Shown piece after piece: positions 33,451 to 44,027 of a DNA stretch of 64,000 nt (position 1 is its first letter; each line of letters begins with the position of its first letter). The position numbers were made by a program, and so were the translations under genes. Origin of the DNA: Bemisia tabaci. Its lineage: Eukaryota; Arthropoda; Insecta; Hemiptera; Aleyrodidae. The notes below the pieces were generated by a model. The model made no database searches, was not told where the DNA came from, and saw only the letters and a program-made list of their open reading frames with translations. The stretch spans positions 30,057,131-30,121,130 of the forward strand of contig NC_092795.1 in the NCBI RefSeq assembly GCF_918797505.1. The letters are read 5' to 3'.

Positions 33451-35047
33451 TATGACGTCATCCTGGCTTTCCAAATGGCATTTTCTGATCAGGCAATTCA
33501 TTGACCAATTAGAACATGATTAGAACGCGGCTAGCGACCAACACACAAAAATCGGCCTACCTTTCTTTAATAAATTGAGAAATACATAAATTAACGCTTC
33601 TTTTTTTCATAACTTGACAATCCTGGACAATAAAGTTGTAAAATATTAAAAGCGCCGCGAGCTTTTAATTGATCAATTGGACGTGAAAGCTTACGAGTGA
33701 TTACTCCGCTCGGATGTTGCAGATGTTACTCTATTTCTCTACATCTCACCGGAATATTCCCAGTCCCCCGATCTATTTCCTCGCGACCGAGAGACTTCTC
33801 ACGAAACCTGGCAACGCAAATTAACTCTTACAAGAGAGCTGTAAATATTGAGTAGCCGAAGGCGGCGGAAGTTAAGAAAGTACACTGTTGACTGGCTCAT
33901 CAGTATTTTGAATTCGAGTGCAGGAGCGTGTCAGCATCGCGACGTTTTGCCCGTTTTGCGTTTGTAAATATTTAATTAACTTCGTGAGAGGGCGCTTCGG
34001 GGGTATCACTTGGGGGAATATTAATGTCGGGGTCTGGTGTCCTCGTCTAACATGTTCGCGAGAAGCGACTTAATTGGCGTGTATATAATTTGCAAACTTG
34101 TTCGCCGCAAGTGCCAGTCACCAACTCGCCACGCATAAAACTAGTCCAGCTTTTGGAAAATCCGATCTCCGGAAACTCTAGAACCGACACGGTTCAATAA
34201 CGCTCACTGAACCTTCAAAAATGTACCGATTTAATTTTAACAAATTAAATGATTCCACTGAAACAGTAGGATTCGCTCTACTTTTGAAGTACAATGCTAT
34301 TCGAGAGCAGCAAATGCGCAAAAATTGACGTCATTTTTGGTAAATTAGCAGTAAGTCCAAATAACACTTCCTGCTATCTTGTGTAAATTTGACTCCTTTT
34401 GTGTCAACGACGTCCAACCTCAAAAGTTGTTCTGCTATCTTACTTAACATGAAATAACAACTCCATTTTTTTCATTCTAAAGTGTGAAATGATGACTCTT
34501 AACCAATATAACAATTCTTTGGAATTACAGACACTTAACAGTCTTTTGGATGATCATGGAACACTTCGGGGGCGCATAGGAAGGGAAATTAATAGTCGAG
34601 AAACAGTAATTAAAACGAAACAAACAAAAAGCCTTACATACTAGGAACTTAAACCCACAAGTCGCATAATAATAGGTTAAATATATTAGGTTGAAAATTA
34701 TACAAATTAAATAATGACCGCAGACCGCTTCGCGGGCCAATCGCCGAAGCGCCTAACGCCTCAGCCGTTATGCGTTATGCGTCATTGCGTCACTCCTATG
34801 TTTTTATACGATAGAGTATGATTTTACCAAAAGAGGAAAATGTTGTCGATGAAATTTTCCGCCTGAACAATGCCAACTCCATTTTCTCAAAGCTTCCTCT
34901 TCGCACTCAATGATTTCCTCGGTAATTTGACAGAATGAACCAGAAACATTGTGCTCTCTCTCTCTCTCTCTCCCCCTCTTCAACGAATCGACAACGGTCC
35001 GGACGATTTTCTGTTCCGGAGAAATTTTCGTTATAACGAGCAGCCCT
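33451..35047. other. No gene recognised
   Basis: Unique AT-rich sequence with a (TC)n run at about 34961-34978. The minus-strand frames at 34525-34740 and 34804-35145 are not recognisable; the latter runs into the MITE at 35048. Confidence 0.4.
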
Positions 35048-35300
35048 CTGCCATGATAAGGAAAAACGCCGTATGAACCTTCGTCAGTTGCCAAACTTCC
35101 TTCAATTAGAAACGAAATTTCAGGAAAACTTGTGAATATTTGCAATTCAATTTTTCAGAGAATTTTCTTCGAGATTAGATCTAAATTATTTGAAAATCTT
35201 GATAAAAATTATTCATGACCCTCCTCAAAAATACGAATTTCGTTGGAGGAAATTCGGCAACTATCGGATGTTCTTACGGCGTTTTTCCTTGGCTCGGCAG
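35048..35300. mobile_element. MITE family A copy
   Basis: ~253 bp, CTGCCATGATAAGGAAAAAC at left and GTTTTTCCTTGGCTCGGCAG at right. The 4-bp flanks (CCCT, CCTG) do not match. Confidence 0.85.
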
Positions 35301-36053
35301 CCTGTAATCGGTAAATGAAGTTCAAGGGACCGGACGATTCCTTCGATATAGAGATTTTTCCGTTGTATCGAGTGTCACCATAGAAAGAGTTAGAACTGAA
35401 ACTTCGTTTGAAGGATACGACATAAACTTGGAAAAATTGATAAAATTTTGGGTAAATACCAAGGTTGATATTATTTCTCATCGAATGTGTCGAGACCATC
35501 TCAGCCGGAGCCCATCAATTTCTCTCGGGCTGTGAGGAAATCACTTCATCTCAGCGGGAGGGATTCGGCAAAATGTGCTCCCCCAATTATTCCCGCCCAA
35601 CTCCTTAAACCAACGTATTAGCGTCAACAAGTTGGGAAAGTTGGAGTGTTCCCTGGAAACTTTGTCACCACTTATCCCAACGTTTGGCGAGAAACATCAA
35701 ATGAACTCCCCGGCCCGATTGCGTTTTGTAACGCTGTAGTTTGCTCCTACACGTTTTATTAACACCAGCCATAATCGACGTCGTCACTCATTCCTTCGAC
35801 GCCTCCAGCTGCCGGCATGACGTGGGAAATCTTTCGCCGGAGCCGAGATACAGGCTATTATATGTTTCATCTGAAGCTATTCTTATTTGAAAACTTTCTA
35901 ATTATGATTGGGCGGGGAGGGGGGCGCTTCCGGGCGGGTTCTTCGATGACACACGACACAAAATTCACGTCATGTGTGATATGTGCGGTAAAGCTTACAA
36001 ACTTTACTACATTTTCGTATTTGCTGCGTGAGGCTTTATTCGTGGCTCGAATA
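35301..36053. other. No gene recognised
   Basis: Unique sequence; the frame at 35817-36161 (+) is probably chance and overlaps the foldback at 36054. Confidence 0.4.
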
Positions 36054-36284
36054 AGCGTCCAGCCCACTTTCAAACTAGGGCTCTCAAACTGGCACCAATT
36101 TTTCTATTTCTCAACCATTTCTGCACGGAATTCCTTAAAAATTTCAAGATCTGATCTGTGATGTATCCCGAACACATCGGTTACCTTCAAAGATCGTCGG
36201 GCCGACGATCTTTGAAAGGCAACAGTCAACAGTTCCATTGATGAGCCTCTTTGAAGCCACTAGTTTGAAGGTGGGCTGGACGCT
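36054..36284. repeat. Foldback with inner hairpin
   Basis: Perfect 25-bp outer arms: AGCGTCCAGCCCACTTTCAA... (36054-36078) and its exact complement at 36260-36284. Inside, TTCAAAGATCGTCGG and CCGACGATCTTTGAA (about 36186-36216) form a second, 15-bp perfect stem with a single unpaired central base. Likely a MITE or foldback element; outer limits uncertain. Confidence 0.75.
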
Positions 36285-36471
36285 ATAGCTGGTAATGGAA
36301 CTATACATATACTTAGTCTGTAACGTTGGTACTAGCTACCCAGAAAGTCGGAGATAAAATTTTCAGATCTGTAAACGAAATTCGCTCATAGCGCTCGAAT
36401 AATATTTCCTCATAATATCAATACTCTTACTCTTACGAAACCATAGCCTAAAATACCCCCGCGTAAAACTC

Positions 36472-36725
36472 CTGTGCCAAGGAAAGAACAGAATGAGCTT
36501 TTGGACGTTGCTAAATTGTTTCTGATAAAACATGAAAAATCTGAAAAACTTAAGAATTTTTGTCCTTACTCTTTTTCTTATTTTTGTTGAGGAGTTTCTT
36601 TGTTATTCAGCCCAAGGTTCCTGAAAATGTCGAGGGAAAATATTCGACATTTTCAAAATCATAATCATTTTCGGGCATAATTTACCGATGTTTAAATGTG
36701 TATACATTTCGCCTCAGCAGGACAG
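36472..36725. mobile_element. MITE family A, decayed copy
   Basis: CTGTGCCAAGGAAAGAACAG at left, then GACGTTGCTAAATTG, and ATACATTTCGCCTCAGCAGG, ACAG at right. Strongly diverged but of normal length (254 bp). Confidence 0.6.
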
Positions 36726-36729
36726 AATT

Positions 36730-36976
36730 CTGTCGTACTAAGAAAAACCGCAGCATAATTATTCAGAGGTTGCCAAATTTCTCATCGACGAAACATTTAT
36801 TTAGAGAAAAGCCAAGAATATTTTTTCTCGAAATTTTCGGCTCCTTCAGATAAAATTGCGAATAAACGCCCCAAAAAAATTTGAAGAAAAACAGGCTGCG
36901 TAGAGAATTCTTGTTTTATCTAAAGAAATTTGCCAGCGTCCGAAGGTCTATGCTGCATTTTGTCTTTGCAGGGCAG
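36730..36976. mobile_element. MITE family A, decayed copy
   Basis: CTGTCGTACTAAGAAAAACC at left, AGGTTGCCAAATTTCTCATC, and GCTGCATTTTGTCTTTGCAG, GGCAG at right. Only four bases separate it from the previous copy, making a head-to-tail pair. Confidence 0.7.
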
Positions 36977-37791
36977 CATGAGATTCCCATAAATTTTGGA
37001 TGAGAAGAGAAACTCTCGAAATTTCTGTGTAGCTCTTATCAACATTGAAGACGGCGGATAACGACCCACCGAATAGTAAAATTTCGTCGCTTAAGCCGGG
37101 AGAGACATCACGCTGCACTTGTCCTTACGCATCATTGTAGGCAAATCCTCTCAGCTGTGATCCCAATGTTGCCGGATTGAATCGGAAAACCTCTTCAGTC
37201 CTATCGTGAATTTGTCGATAAATGAACTGATATGGCGGCAACGTTTCGTGGAATAATCAGAGAGACAGTCTCGAATTATTAAGGAACGCAGTGCGAAGTT
37301 TATTGCCGCACGCTTATCTTGTTACGGCTCTGCTAACTTTGTGACACTTCAGTTAAATCAACAAGGAAAGAATTTTGTTACCGCTGAGTAGGTCTGTTAC
37401 ACGCAAAAGAAATAGCTAACTGAGTTAGGGTTTTAATTTGTGAAATCGCACGACAGTCAAGTTGAGTGTCTGTGTATCAGCAATTTCCATTCGAAAAGCA
37501 CTATTTGCGTAATCTATTTCACGGATTTGCAATTTACAAGCTCCTTTTTTAGCGGCTGACGGTACGGTTTGCCCGGAGAGTTATCAGGGACCCTAAAACC
37601 TAAGCTACACAAACGAATCATTTCGCAAACTATAATCCATTTTATTTACTTGATTTCAATAATTTCATTCATTTTTTTGGTTTTGCTGTAAAAAGTAAAA
37701 AAAAAAAAAACAATTCTTCAATGAAACGATTGAAAACATATCTGAGAAAAATATATTACACTTTGCATTTGCAGAAAAAAACTTGTGTACT

Positions 37792-37927
37792 TGGGCCATG
37801 CTATCAAGAACTTAATCTGAAAATTTGAGGTGCGTAGGTAAAACAGTTTATATTTCATAAAGTGTCAAGTTCCAAAAAACGCGGGAAAATCTTGATGGAT
37901 TTATGGCGTTCTTGCTGAGCACGGCAG
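37792..37927. mobile_element. MITE family A, right-end relic
   Basis: Only the terminus is clear: TTATGGCGTTCTTGCTGAGC, ACGGCAG at 37902-37927. The left part is not identifiable with confidence. Confidence 0.35.
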
Positions 37928-38223
37928 TGTAGTAGTTTCACTTCTTTCAATAAAAATTTAAAATTTAAAAAAAATAAAAAAATAAATAAAATCAAGGAAC
38001 TGGAAAATGAAGAATTAATAGAAACCCTGAGTGTATAATTCCTTCCACCGAAAATGGAGGCAAATAAGAGGGTGTCAGAACCCCACCCTCGCTCCACGTC
38101 CACGTGCTAGCATCCCCAAAATGGACAAATTGAATAAGAGAATATAGGATTTCCTTCCGGCCTCTCGCGAGGGGCACCAGGGCCATCGACATGTCCTTTT
38201 GTCACCTATTACTCCATCGGCCC

Positions 38224-38477
38224 CTGTGCAGCGCTAAGGAGGAACAACATAAAATCACCCGAATGTTGCCAAATTTCCCCTAATACAATATTTTTTTTCC
38301 ACGAAAGTTACGAACATTTCTCCTCGAGGTTTTATGACACGTCGCATCAAACTGCGAATGAAATTACCCACAAAATTGGCGGAAAAATGTACACCAGTTT
38401 CTCAGAAAAGTCCCCATTTCGTTGAAAGAATTTGACAACATCCGGAGGCACATACGGCGTTCCTCCGTAGCACGGCG
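38224..38477. mobile_element. MITE family A, diverged copy
   Basis: CTGTGCAGCGCTAAGGAGGA, then GAATGTTGCCAAATTTCCCC at left; CACATACGGCGTTCCTCCGT, AGCACGGCGG at right. About 254 bp. Confidence 0.75.
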
Positions 38478-39069
38478 GATCGGCACCGGCAGGAGATAAT
38501 GATTTGTAAATAGGATAAACTCGGCGGGGTCGCTCTCAAAGTCTTTTTGACCGACGGAAATCGGTGGGTGTCAAAACCGTGCATGTGTATCATCCGATGA
38601 ACCCTAGAATACGCGAGTTCTTTTGCAGCTTTAGATATATCAGGGGTTGGATTTGTCTCGTTCTGACACGGACCGATTCGGACGGAAATAGCGACGCCAG
38701 TGAGAGCGCTCGTAAAATATTCACTCCCTCTGAGCGCTGCTGAGTCCTCGGACGTCTCCCGTGGGACGTCTCCCGAGTTTAGCAAACATCTCTAAGTCCT
38801 CCTCTCAAGCATTTATGACACTCGCCGACCGTCTCCTCCTTTCCTTTTTTAGATCTCATTCAAAAAAACAGTCCTCGTAATGTCCGTAACTTATTTTTAA
38901 AACATTTACGTCACGGCACCGGTTCGACTTGGTATATCGGTTCCGAATTATTCGGCAGGAGATACGGATTCGGAGCCAAATATTCGGGATATAGGCAAGA
39001 TACGGATTCTAACGGTCCACGTCCTGTAACTTAAAATTTTGACGTAGAAATGGATTTCCGCAACGGGAA
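38478..39069. other. No gene recognised
   Basis: Unique sequence. The 127-codon minus-strand frame at 38402-38785 starts outside it and runs through the MITE end; no domain recognised. Confidence 0.4.
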
Positions 39070-39608
39070 ATTAAGGATCAACTCTTAAGGTGATTCGATG
39101 GACGCCATATGTCGTGTCTGAATGGCATGCGATATATCGCATCAATTGGTTCCATTTTTTCAGCTACTCGTCATTTTTTTCCAAATTTGCGATCGCAATT
39201 CTGTTATCAGGAGACTAAAGCACTCACCGATTTTATAAAAGAAATTCAACGTAATAAAGGCGTGGTTTTTTTCAGAGAGAAAACATCGCATTCGATACTG
39301 ATATCAAAACTGCACTCCAATGCGATATTTTCTCTCTAAAAAAACCACGCCTTTTTACGTTGAATTTCTTTGTTAAAATTGGTGAGTGCTTTAGCCTCCT
39401 GACAACAGAATTGCGATCTCAAAATTGGAGGAAAATGACGAGTAGCTGAAAAAATGGCACCAATTGATGAGATGTATCGCATGCCGTTCTGACTCGAACG
39501 TCCGTCCATCGAATCACCTTAAATGAACGTATTTCTGCAAAGCGAAACCAGAGACAGGTGGGATTGAAGAGATGTGTCGAGGGCCGTAAGAATGAATGGG
39601 AACGGGAA
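39070..39608 (+). repeat. Duplicated segment, occupied copy
   Basis: ATTAAGGATCAACTCTTAA (39070-39088) plus ATGAACGTATTTCTGCAAA... to about 39608 matches 40372-40477 base for base with few changes, once the 430-bp TTAA-flanked element at 39089-39518 is left out. Confidence 0.85.
39089..39518. mobile_element. TTAA-flanked foldback MITE (piggyBac-like)
   Basis: Ends GGTGATTCGATGGACG and CGTCCATCGAATCACC, flanked by TTAA on both sides (39085-39088, 39519-39522). Arms extend almost to the centre: AATTCAACGTAATAAAGGCG and TTTTTACGTTGAATTTC, with TTCTCTCTAAAAAAACCACG. The unoccupied duplicate at 40372-40477 has a single TTAA at the same place, which proves both the element limits and the 4-bp duplication. 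TTAA targeting is typical of piggyBac (also Kolobok) transposases. No coding capacity. Confidence 0.95.
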
Positions 39609-39730
39609 TGAAGATGTTGCATGTGTGAAGAATTTGCAATTTAACTACTGATTCTTACGTAAAAGTTCGCGAAAAACATGGTGTCACTGGTTTTCTCTGT
39701 AATCAACTCCCAGGCTCAAAAAAGGCTCTC

Positions 39731-39852
39731 AAAGTTGAGGCTGTGATGGAGGGGATATCCCACGCTATCCTGAGAGTCCATCTCTACATCAAGACGAACT
39801 CTCCATGCAAAGATAGGGAGCAAATACATTAGCAGTGATGCCGTGTTCTCAG
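39731..39852 (+). repeat. Dispersed repeat R, copy 2
   Basis: CTCAAAGTTGAGGCTGTGAT, GAGAGTCCATC, TCTCCATGCAAAGATAGGGA and AATACATTAGCAGTGATGCC parallel 23289-23410. Non-coding. Confidence 0.55.
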
Positions 39853-40177
39853 TTTTAGGTTCTCTTCATGGTTTCTGGTTCATTCCTGGTTCTATTCATG
39901 ATCGACAGAGCACAGGGGAGAATTTCATGAGCCGTCCGCAGCGCGCATGGCGCACGACCCGCCTTTCATTATTACACTTCATCCAGCGTTGAGAGTTCAC
40001 CAGTTACTTTACACGACCAGTGTGAAATTGTAAAAGTTGAAAATTAAAATCAAATATTTAAAGAAAAGGAAAAAAATTACACGATGTACGAGTTTCTTTG
40101 CCAGGGAGCTTTCCCCACAAGAAATCGTTCACCACCCGCCCGCCGGGAGAGCCGCGGCGTGCTGCCAGCGCGAAGCG

Positions 40178-40262
40178 CGGACTGACGCCTACAAACCTAC
40201 ATGGATACTTCACGCATTGCGCAATGCTTGAAGTATCCCCTTAGGTTTGTAGGCGTCAGTGC
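40178..40262. repeat. Repeat J hairpin, copy 2
   Basis: ACTGACGCCTACAAACCTAC...CACGCATTG and CAATGCTTGAAGTATCC...GGTTTGTAGGCGTCAGT form a long stem with two or three mismatches. GC-rich flanks (GCCGCGGCGTGCTGCCAGCG left, CGGCACGCCGCGCCGCAGCG right) are themselves roughly inverted. Confidence 0.75.
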
Positions 40263-40371
40263 GCGTTCCGAGCTTGCAAGCACGGCACGCCGCGCCGCAG
40301 CGTGTTTCTCGCGAGCTTTTACATAAGAATCAATAGTCAAATCGCAAATTCCTCATACACGCAACATCTCC

Positions 40372-40477
40372 ATTAAGGATCAACTCTTAAATGAACGTAT
40401 TTCTGCAAACCGGAACCAGAGACAGATGGGATTGAAGAGATGTGTCGAGGGCCGTAAGAATGAATGGGAATGGGAAT
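40372..40477 (+). repeat. Duplicated segment, empty-site copy
   Basis: ATTAAGGATCAACTCTTAAA then TGAACGTATTTCTGCAAA and AGATGTGTCGAGGGCCGTAA, AGAATGAATGGGAA. Same as 39070-39608 minus the 430-bp insertion and one TTAA. Confidence 0.85.
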
Positions 40478-41085
40478 TATCAAGCGCCAATGACGTCAGC
40501 GAATACGACGGGACGAGGATATTCAAGTTGACGTCATTTTACTCATGAGCCCTGTCCACAAAATTTCTTGTCACATTCCCATGGCTCTTGAACAGAAACG
40601 CATTAAGTTGGGACGTTGTTCCGTTTGACGGAATGTAAAATCCCGCTTTTCACTTTTACATTGTTTCTTCTGCAGCTTTTTAGAGCACACTCGTCTATCG
40701 TTCCGTTTGGCAGAAATACGTCGACATCAGAAGGTATGAGTATGCATCTTAGGTCTGCCACCAATTTTTGTCAGATCGTGAACTAGCATGAACTAAACCA
40801 AAATGTAAATATATGATACATGGGGATGAATGTGTGCAAAATGGGTTTCTAAGTGATCTGAACTACAATAACCGAGAAGTTTTAAGTTTTAAGGGGTGAT
40901 TTTCGAGACAGAGTTGGGGGGGGGGGTTGACTTTAAACCGTAAGACTTCCTTTCAGTTGTGTATTCGTCCTCAGATACATGGACATTTTTTATCATGGAC
41001 CTGCCTCCTCCCACATGAAAAACATTTCTGGCCATGAACCGGGACCCCTGAGGGTCCGATCTAAATGAAAAATCTCTCAGCTATA

Positions 41086-41339
41086 ATGCCGTGCTAAGGA
41101 AGAACGCCGTATAATCCTTTAGACGTTGCCGAATTTCCTTCCATAAAAACAGAATTTACTGAGAAAATTGTAAATATTTTTCCCCAAATTTTTCAGATAA
41201 TTTTGTACGCAATTTAATCTAAGATATCTGAAAATTTCACGAAAAAAACATGCATAGATGTCTTTAAAAATACATGTTTTACCGAGAGAAATTTGGCAAC
41301 TCTCGAATGTTCATACGGCGTTCTTCCTTAGCACGGCAG
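41086..41339. mobile_element. MITE family A copy
   Basis: ATGCCGTGCTAAGGAAGAAC at left (first base changed) and GTTCTTCCTTAGCACGGCAG at right. Flanks TATA and TACA match at 3 of 4. Confidence 0.85.
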
Positions 41340-43166
41340 TACAGTGTATCCTCCCTTGGATCTCTCCGTCTTCCCTTCGAATGACACCCTATAGACAATG
41401 ACCCCTCCCCCCCCCCCTTCCTTTAAAAAATGTTCGACTTTAGACCATATTCACGCGGAAAATTTCTATTAAGACCACAGGCAAAACTGTAGCTCCTTCG
41501 CGGTCTCGTGGGACGAAGGAGGGGGAAGGGGGAGTTATCCGCATTACACGTTAAACGGGCGTATTTATCAGCGGAAATAAAGAGATAAATAAGCGGTTTA
41601 TTAGGGGGTAAATAAACGACGAATAAACAGAGACGCGCGGAAGTGAACGTCTCTGGAATCGGGGAAACCGTCGCTCTAATAACGCAACCACGTATCGCCG
41701 TTCTCACGTGCGACATGGAAAACGTTGAGCTCTGCGGACGATAGGACTCGTCTTGAAGTACACTTACGCTGTTACGTCAGCGAGACAACGGGGAGAAGTG
41801 ACGTATCATTTCACGACAGTCAGTTGAGACGGCGCACAGTGCGGCATCCTTATGGACGATGCGGCCGAAAATCGGTAAAAGACACCTAACTTTAAATAAT
41901 GAAGACAGTAGCACCGATATAGGAAAATTCTTTGGCACTATCAAAGTAAAACACTCGAGGGATAAGATTATGGTGTACCTCAAGATTTCTTGCGTATTTT
42001 TCGAGAAAAGTTCATTTGAAGTTGGCAATCTCGAATTAGCCCTCGGTTAACAATGTAGAAGCAACGTGAAACACGCAAACTTTAACTTCAAATATCTCTG
42101 ATAGTCGGAAAAAGTCGCAAGATCTTTTCGGTAGAATTGAAGTTGAATATCTGAGGATTAAGAAAATATCAACTACCCAGAGCATTTTGCGTTTCAAGTG
42201 AGAAATATTTATTTAAAGTTGTCGTCTTTTTCCTGTGTATTTTTAATGGACCAGTGATTCGCGACGCATTTCTCACCCACTTTCTTCCCACTTTTGAAGT
42301 AGTTTCGGAGCGAAAAATTTGGAATTAAACCATGCATCATTGTGAGTGAGAAATATCTTTGAGATGACGAACCCCCAAAAAAATATTCAGATGTCGAGTT
42401 TTGAATTTTTGATTTTCGTCCCCAGAGGGCCGCACTGTGCGGCGATGCGAAGATGCGAGAAGCCACTCGCTAGAGGAATTCGGATTTGATTGATCGGTGA
42501 ATTATTTGCGGAGCACTTCGGCGGCGCTCAAACGAGGTGGAAGGGGGAGGGGGGGTTAAGGTGCAATTTGTCTGCCGGAGAAGCGGGGACAATAAATATC
42601 GCGAGTAATGTACCTCGAGGAGAAAATAAAATCTGCATAATTGTATCGTTTGGGAGGTGGGGCCCCGCCCCGGTGCCAATGGAGTGGCAGAAGGAGAAAA
42701 AAAGAGCGTGAAATAAATTATTCTCGTTAGATGAAAGGCGACGGGGACGTGATACGGAAAGCAAAGCTCTTCTGCGAGTTAGCAAACGATTTCTCTTAAT
42801 CAAATGATCCTAATAAAAATAAAAATAAATATGAGAATTCTGCGGTGAGAACCTCGTTTTTTGCAAGTTTGCGAAGGGCGGGGACGCGCGGTGGAGGTTC
42901 AAATATCGATCCAAGATGGAGGCGAGTGAGGGAGGTAATTTAAATGGCAAAGGCCTTAAAGTGTAAAATTAATAATTTCCTGGTTAGTGAAGCAGTAGGA
43001 GCGCGACGTATCCTTATGTCAGGTAATGCCGACGCTAGTCGCCTTCAATTGAAAAAGTAGGCAATTGCAGAGACTTTCAAGCTGGATTAGTGGTATCCTA
43101 ACTCCGGACGGTTTTCATCACGTATTAACTCCTTGTTAGTTTTGCTAAAGGAGTCTATCTTCAATA
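41340..43166. other. No gene recognised; GC-rich blocks
   Basis: A C run near 41405-41419, moderately GC-rich unique blocks near 41440-41860 and 42480-42950, and overlapping frames on both strands without recognisable domains (for example 42528-42803, minus). No repeat matched elsewhere in the window. Confidence 0.4.
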
Positions 43167-44027
43167 CTGCCGTGCTCAGGAAGAACTCCGTATGAGACTT
43201 TAGACGTTACCAAATCTAGTTTGACAATTACGAATTTTCAGGAAATTTTCAATAACTTTCTCCCGATTTTCAGAGAATTTTATTCGTAATGGGCCTGTTG
43301 CAAACTTTTGCTAGAGCAAAAATAAGAGTTGTTTCCTATATATAATGCCTCAAAAATCACGATGTGCGCATCGGCAAAGTCTGAAATGCACTCATAACTT
43401 CACAATCTGCGTAAGAAATTTGCGTTTTTTGAGCTTCCCGCTTCAAAAACGATACTACGGCACAGGTGAACATTTTGTTAGAAGAGTCGCTCCATCGTCG
43501 GCAATATTCATCATGGCCGACGCTTGCGCAGTTCCGCACGTATTTTGAGGAGAGTTCAAGGTCAATCAAGGCGGATGAGGAAAATATGAACGTAAACACG
43601 CCGATTGTTATCTAGTCTAATCCTGTTCAGGTGTTATCTCGTCCCATCACAGGTGTTATGGCGGATTGTCGTCGGCCATGATGAGTATTGCCGACGATGG
43701 AACGACTCCTCTAACAAAATGTTCACCTGTGCCGTAGTATCGTTTTGAAGCGGGAAGCTCAAAAAACCGCAAATTTCTTACGCAGATTGTGAGGTTATGA
43801 GTGCATTTCAGACTTTGCCGATGCGCTCATCGTGATTTTTGAGGCATTATCTATAAGAAACAACTCTTATTTTTGCTCTAGCAAAAGTTTGCAACAGGCC
43901 CATTGTATCTAAAGTGTCCAAAAATTTCAAGGACGAATATTTAATTTTCCCCCAATAATAAATATTTTCCGATAGGAAATTTGGTGACTTCTGAATATTC
44001 ATACGGTGCTTCTTCCTAGCACGGCAA
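43167..44027. mobile_element. MITE family A, interrupted by foldback element
   Basis: Left half CTGCCGTGCTCAGGAAGAAC through TTTTCAGAGAATTTTATTCG (43167-43287), right half TGTATCTAAAGTGTCC through TTCTTCCTAGCACGGCA (43904-44027). Joined, the halves give an ordinary ~250-bp family A element; the intervening 611 bp is a separate element. Confidence 0.85.
43291..43901. mobile_element. Long foldback element nested in a MITE
   Basis: Arms of about 235 bp (43291-43527 and 43664-43901) are nearly identical: GGGCCTGTTGCAAACTTTTG, CTCATAACTTCACAATCTGC and GCTCCATCGTCGGCAATATT on the left each have a right-hand complement. A ~136-bp non-repeated centre separates them. A clean target duplication cannot be read; AT on both sides is the only shared flank. 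No transposase frame. Confidence 0.9.

Noticed and set aside
34961..34978. GAGA-type regulatory element
   Set aside because: A short (TC)n run alone is more simply a microsatellite; no promoter lies nearby.
38402..38785. 127-codon minus-strand gene
   Set aside because: It runs through the right end of a family A MITE and has no recognisable domain.
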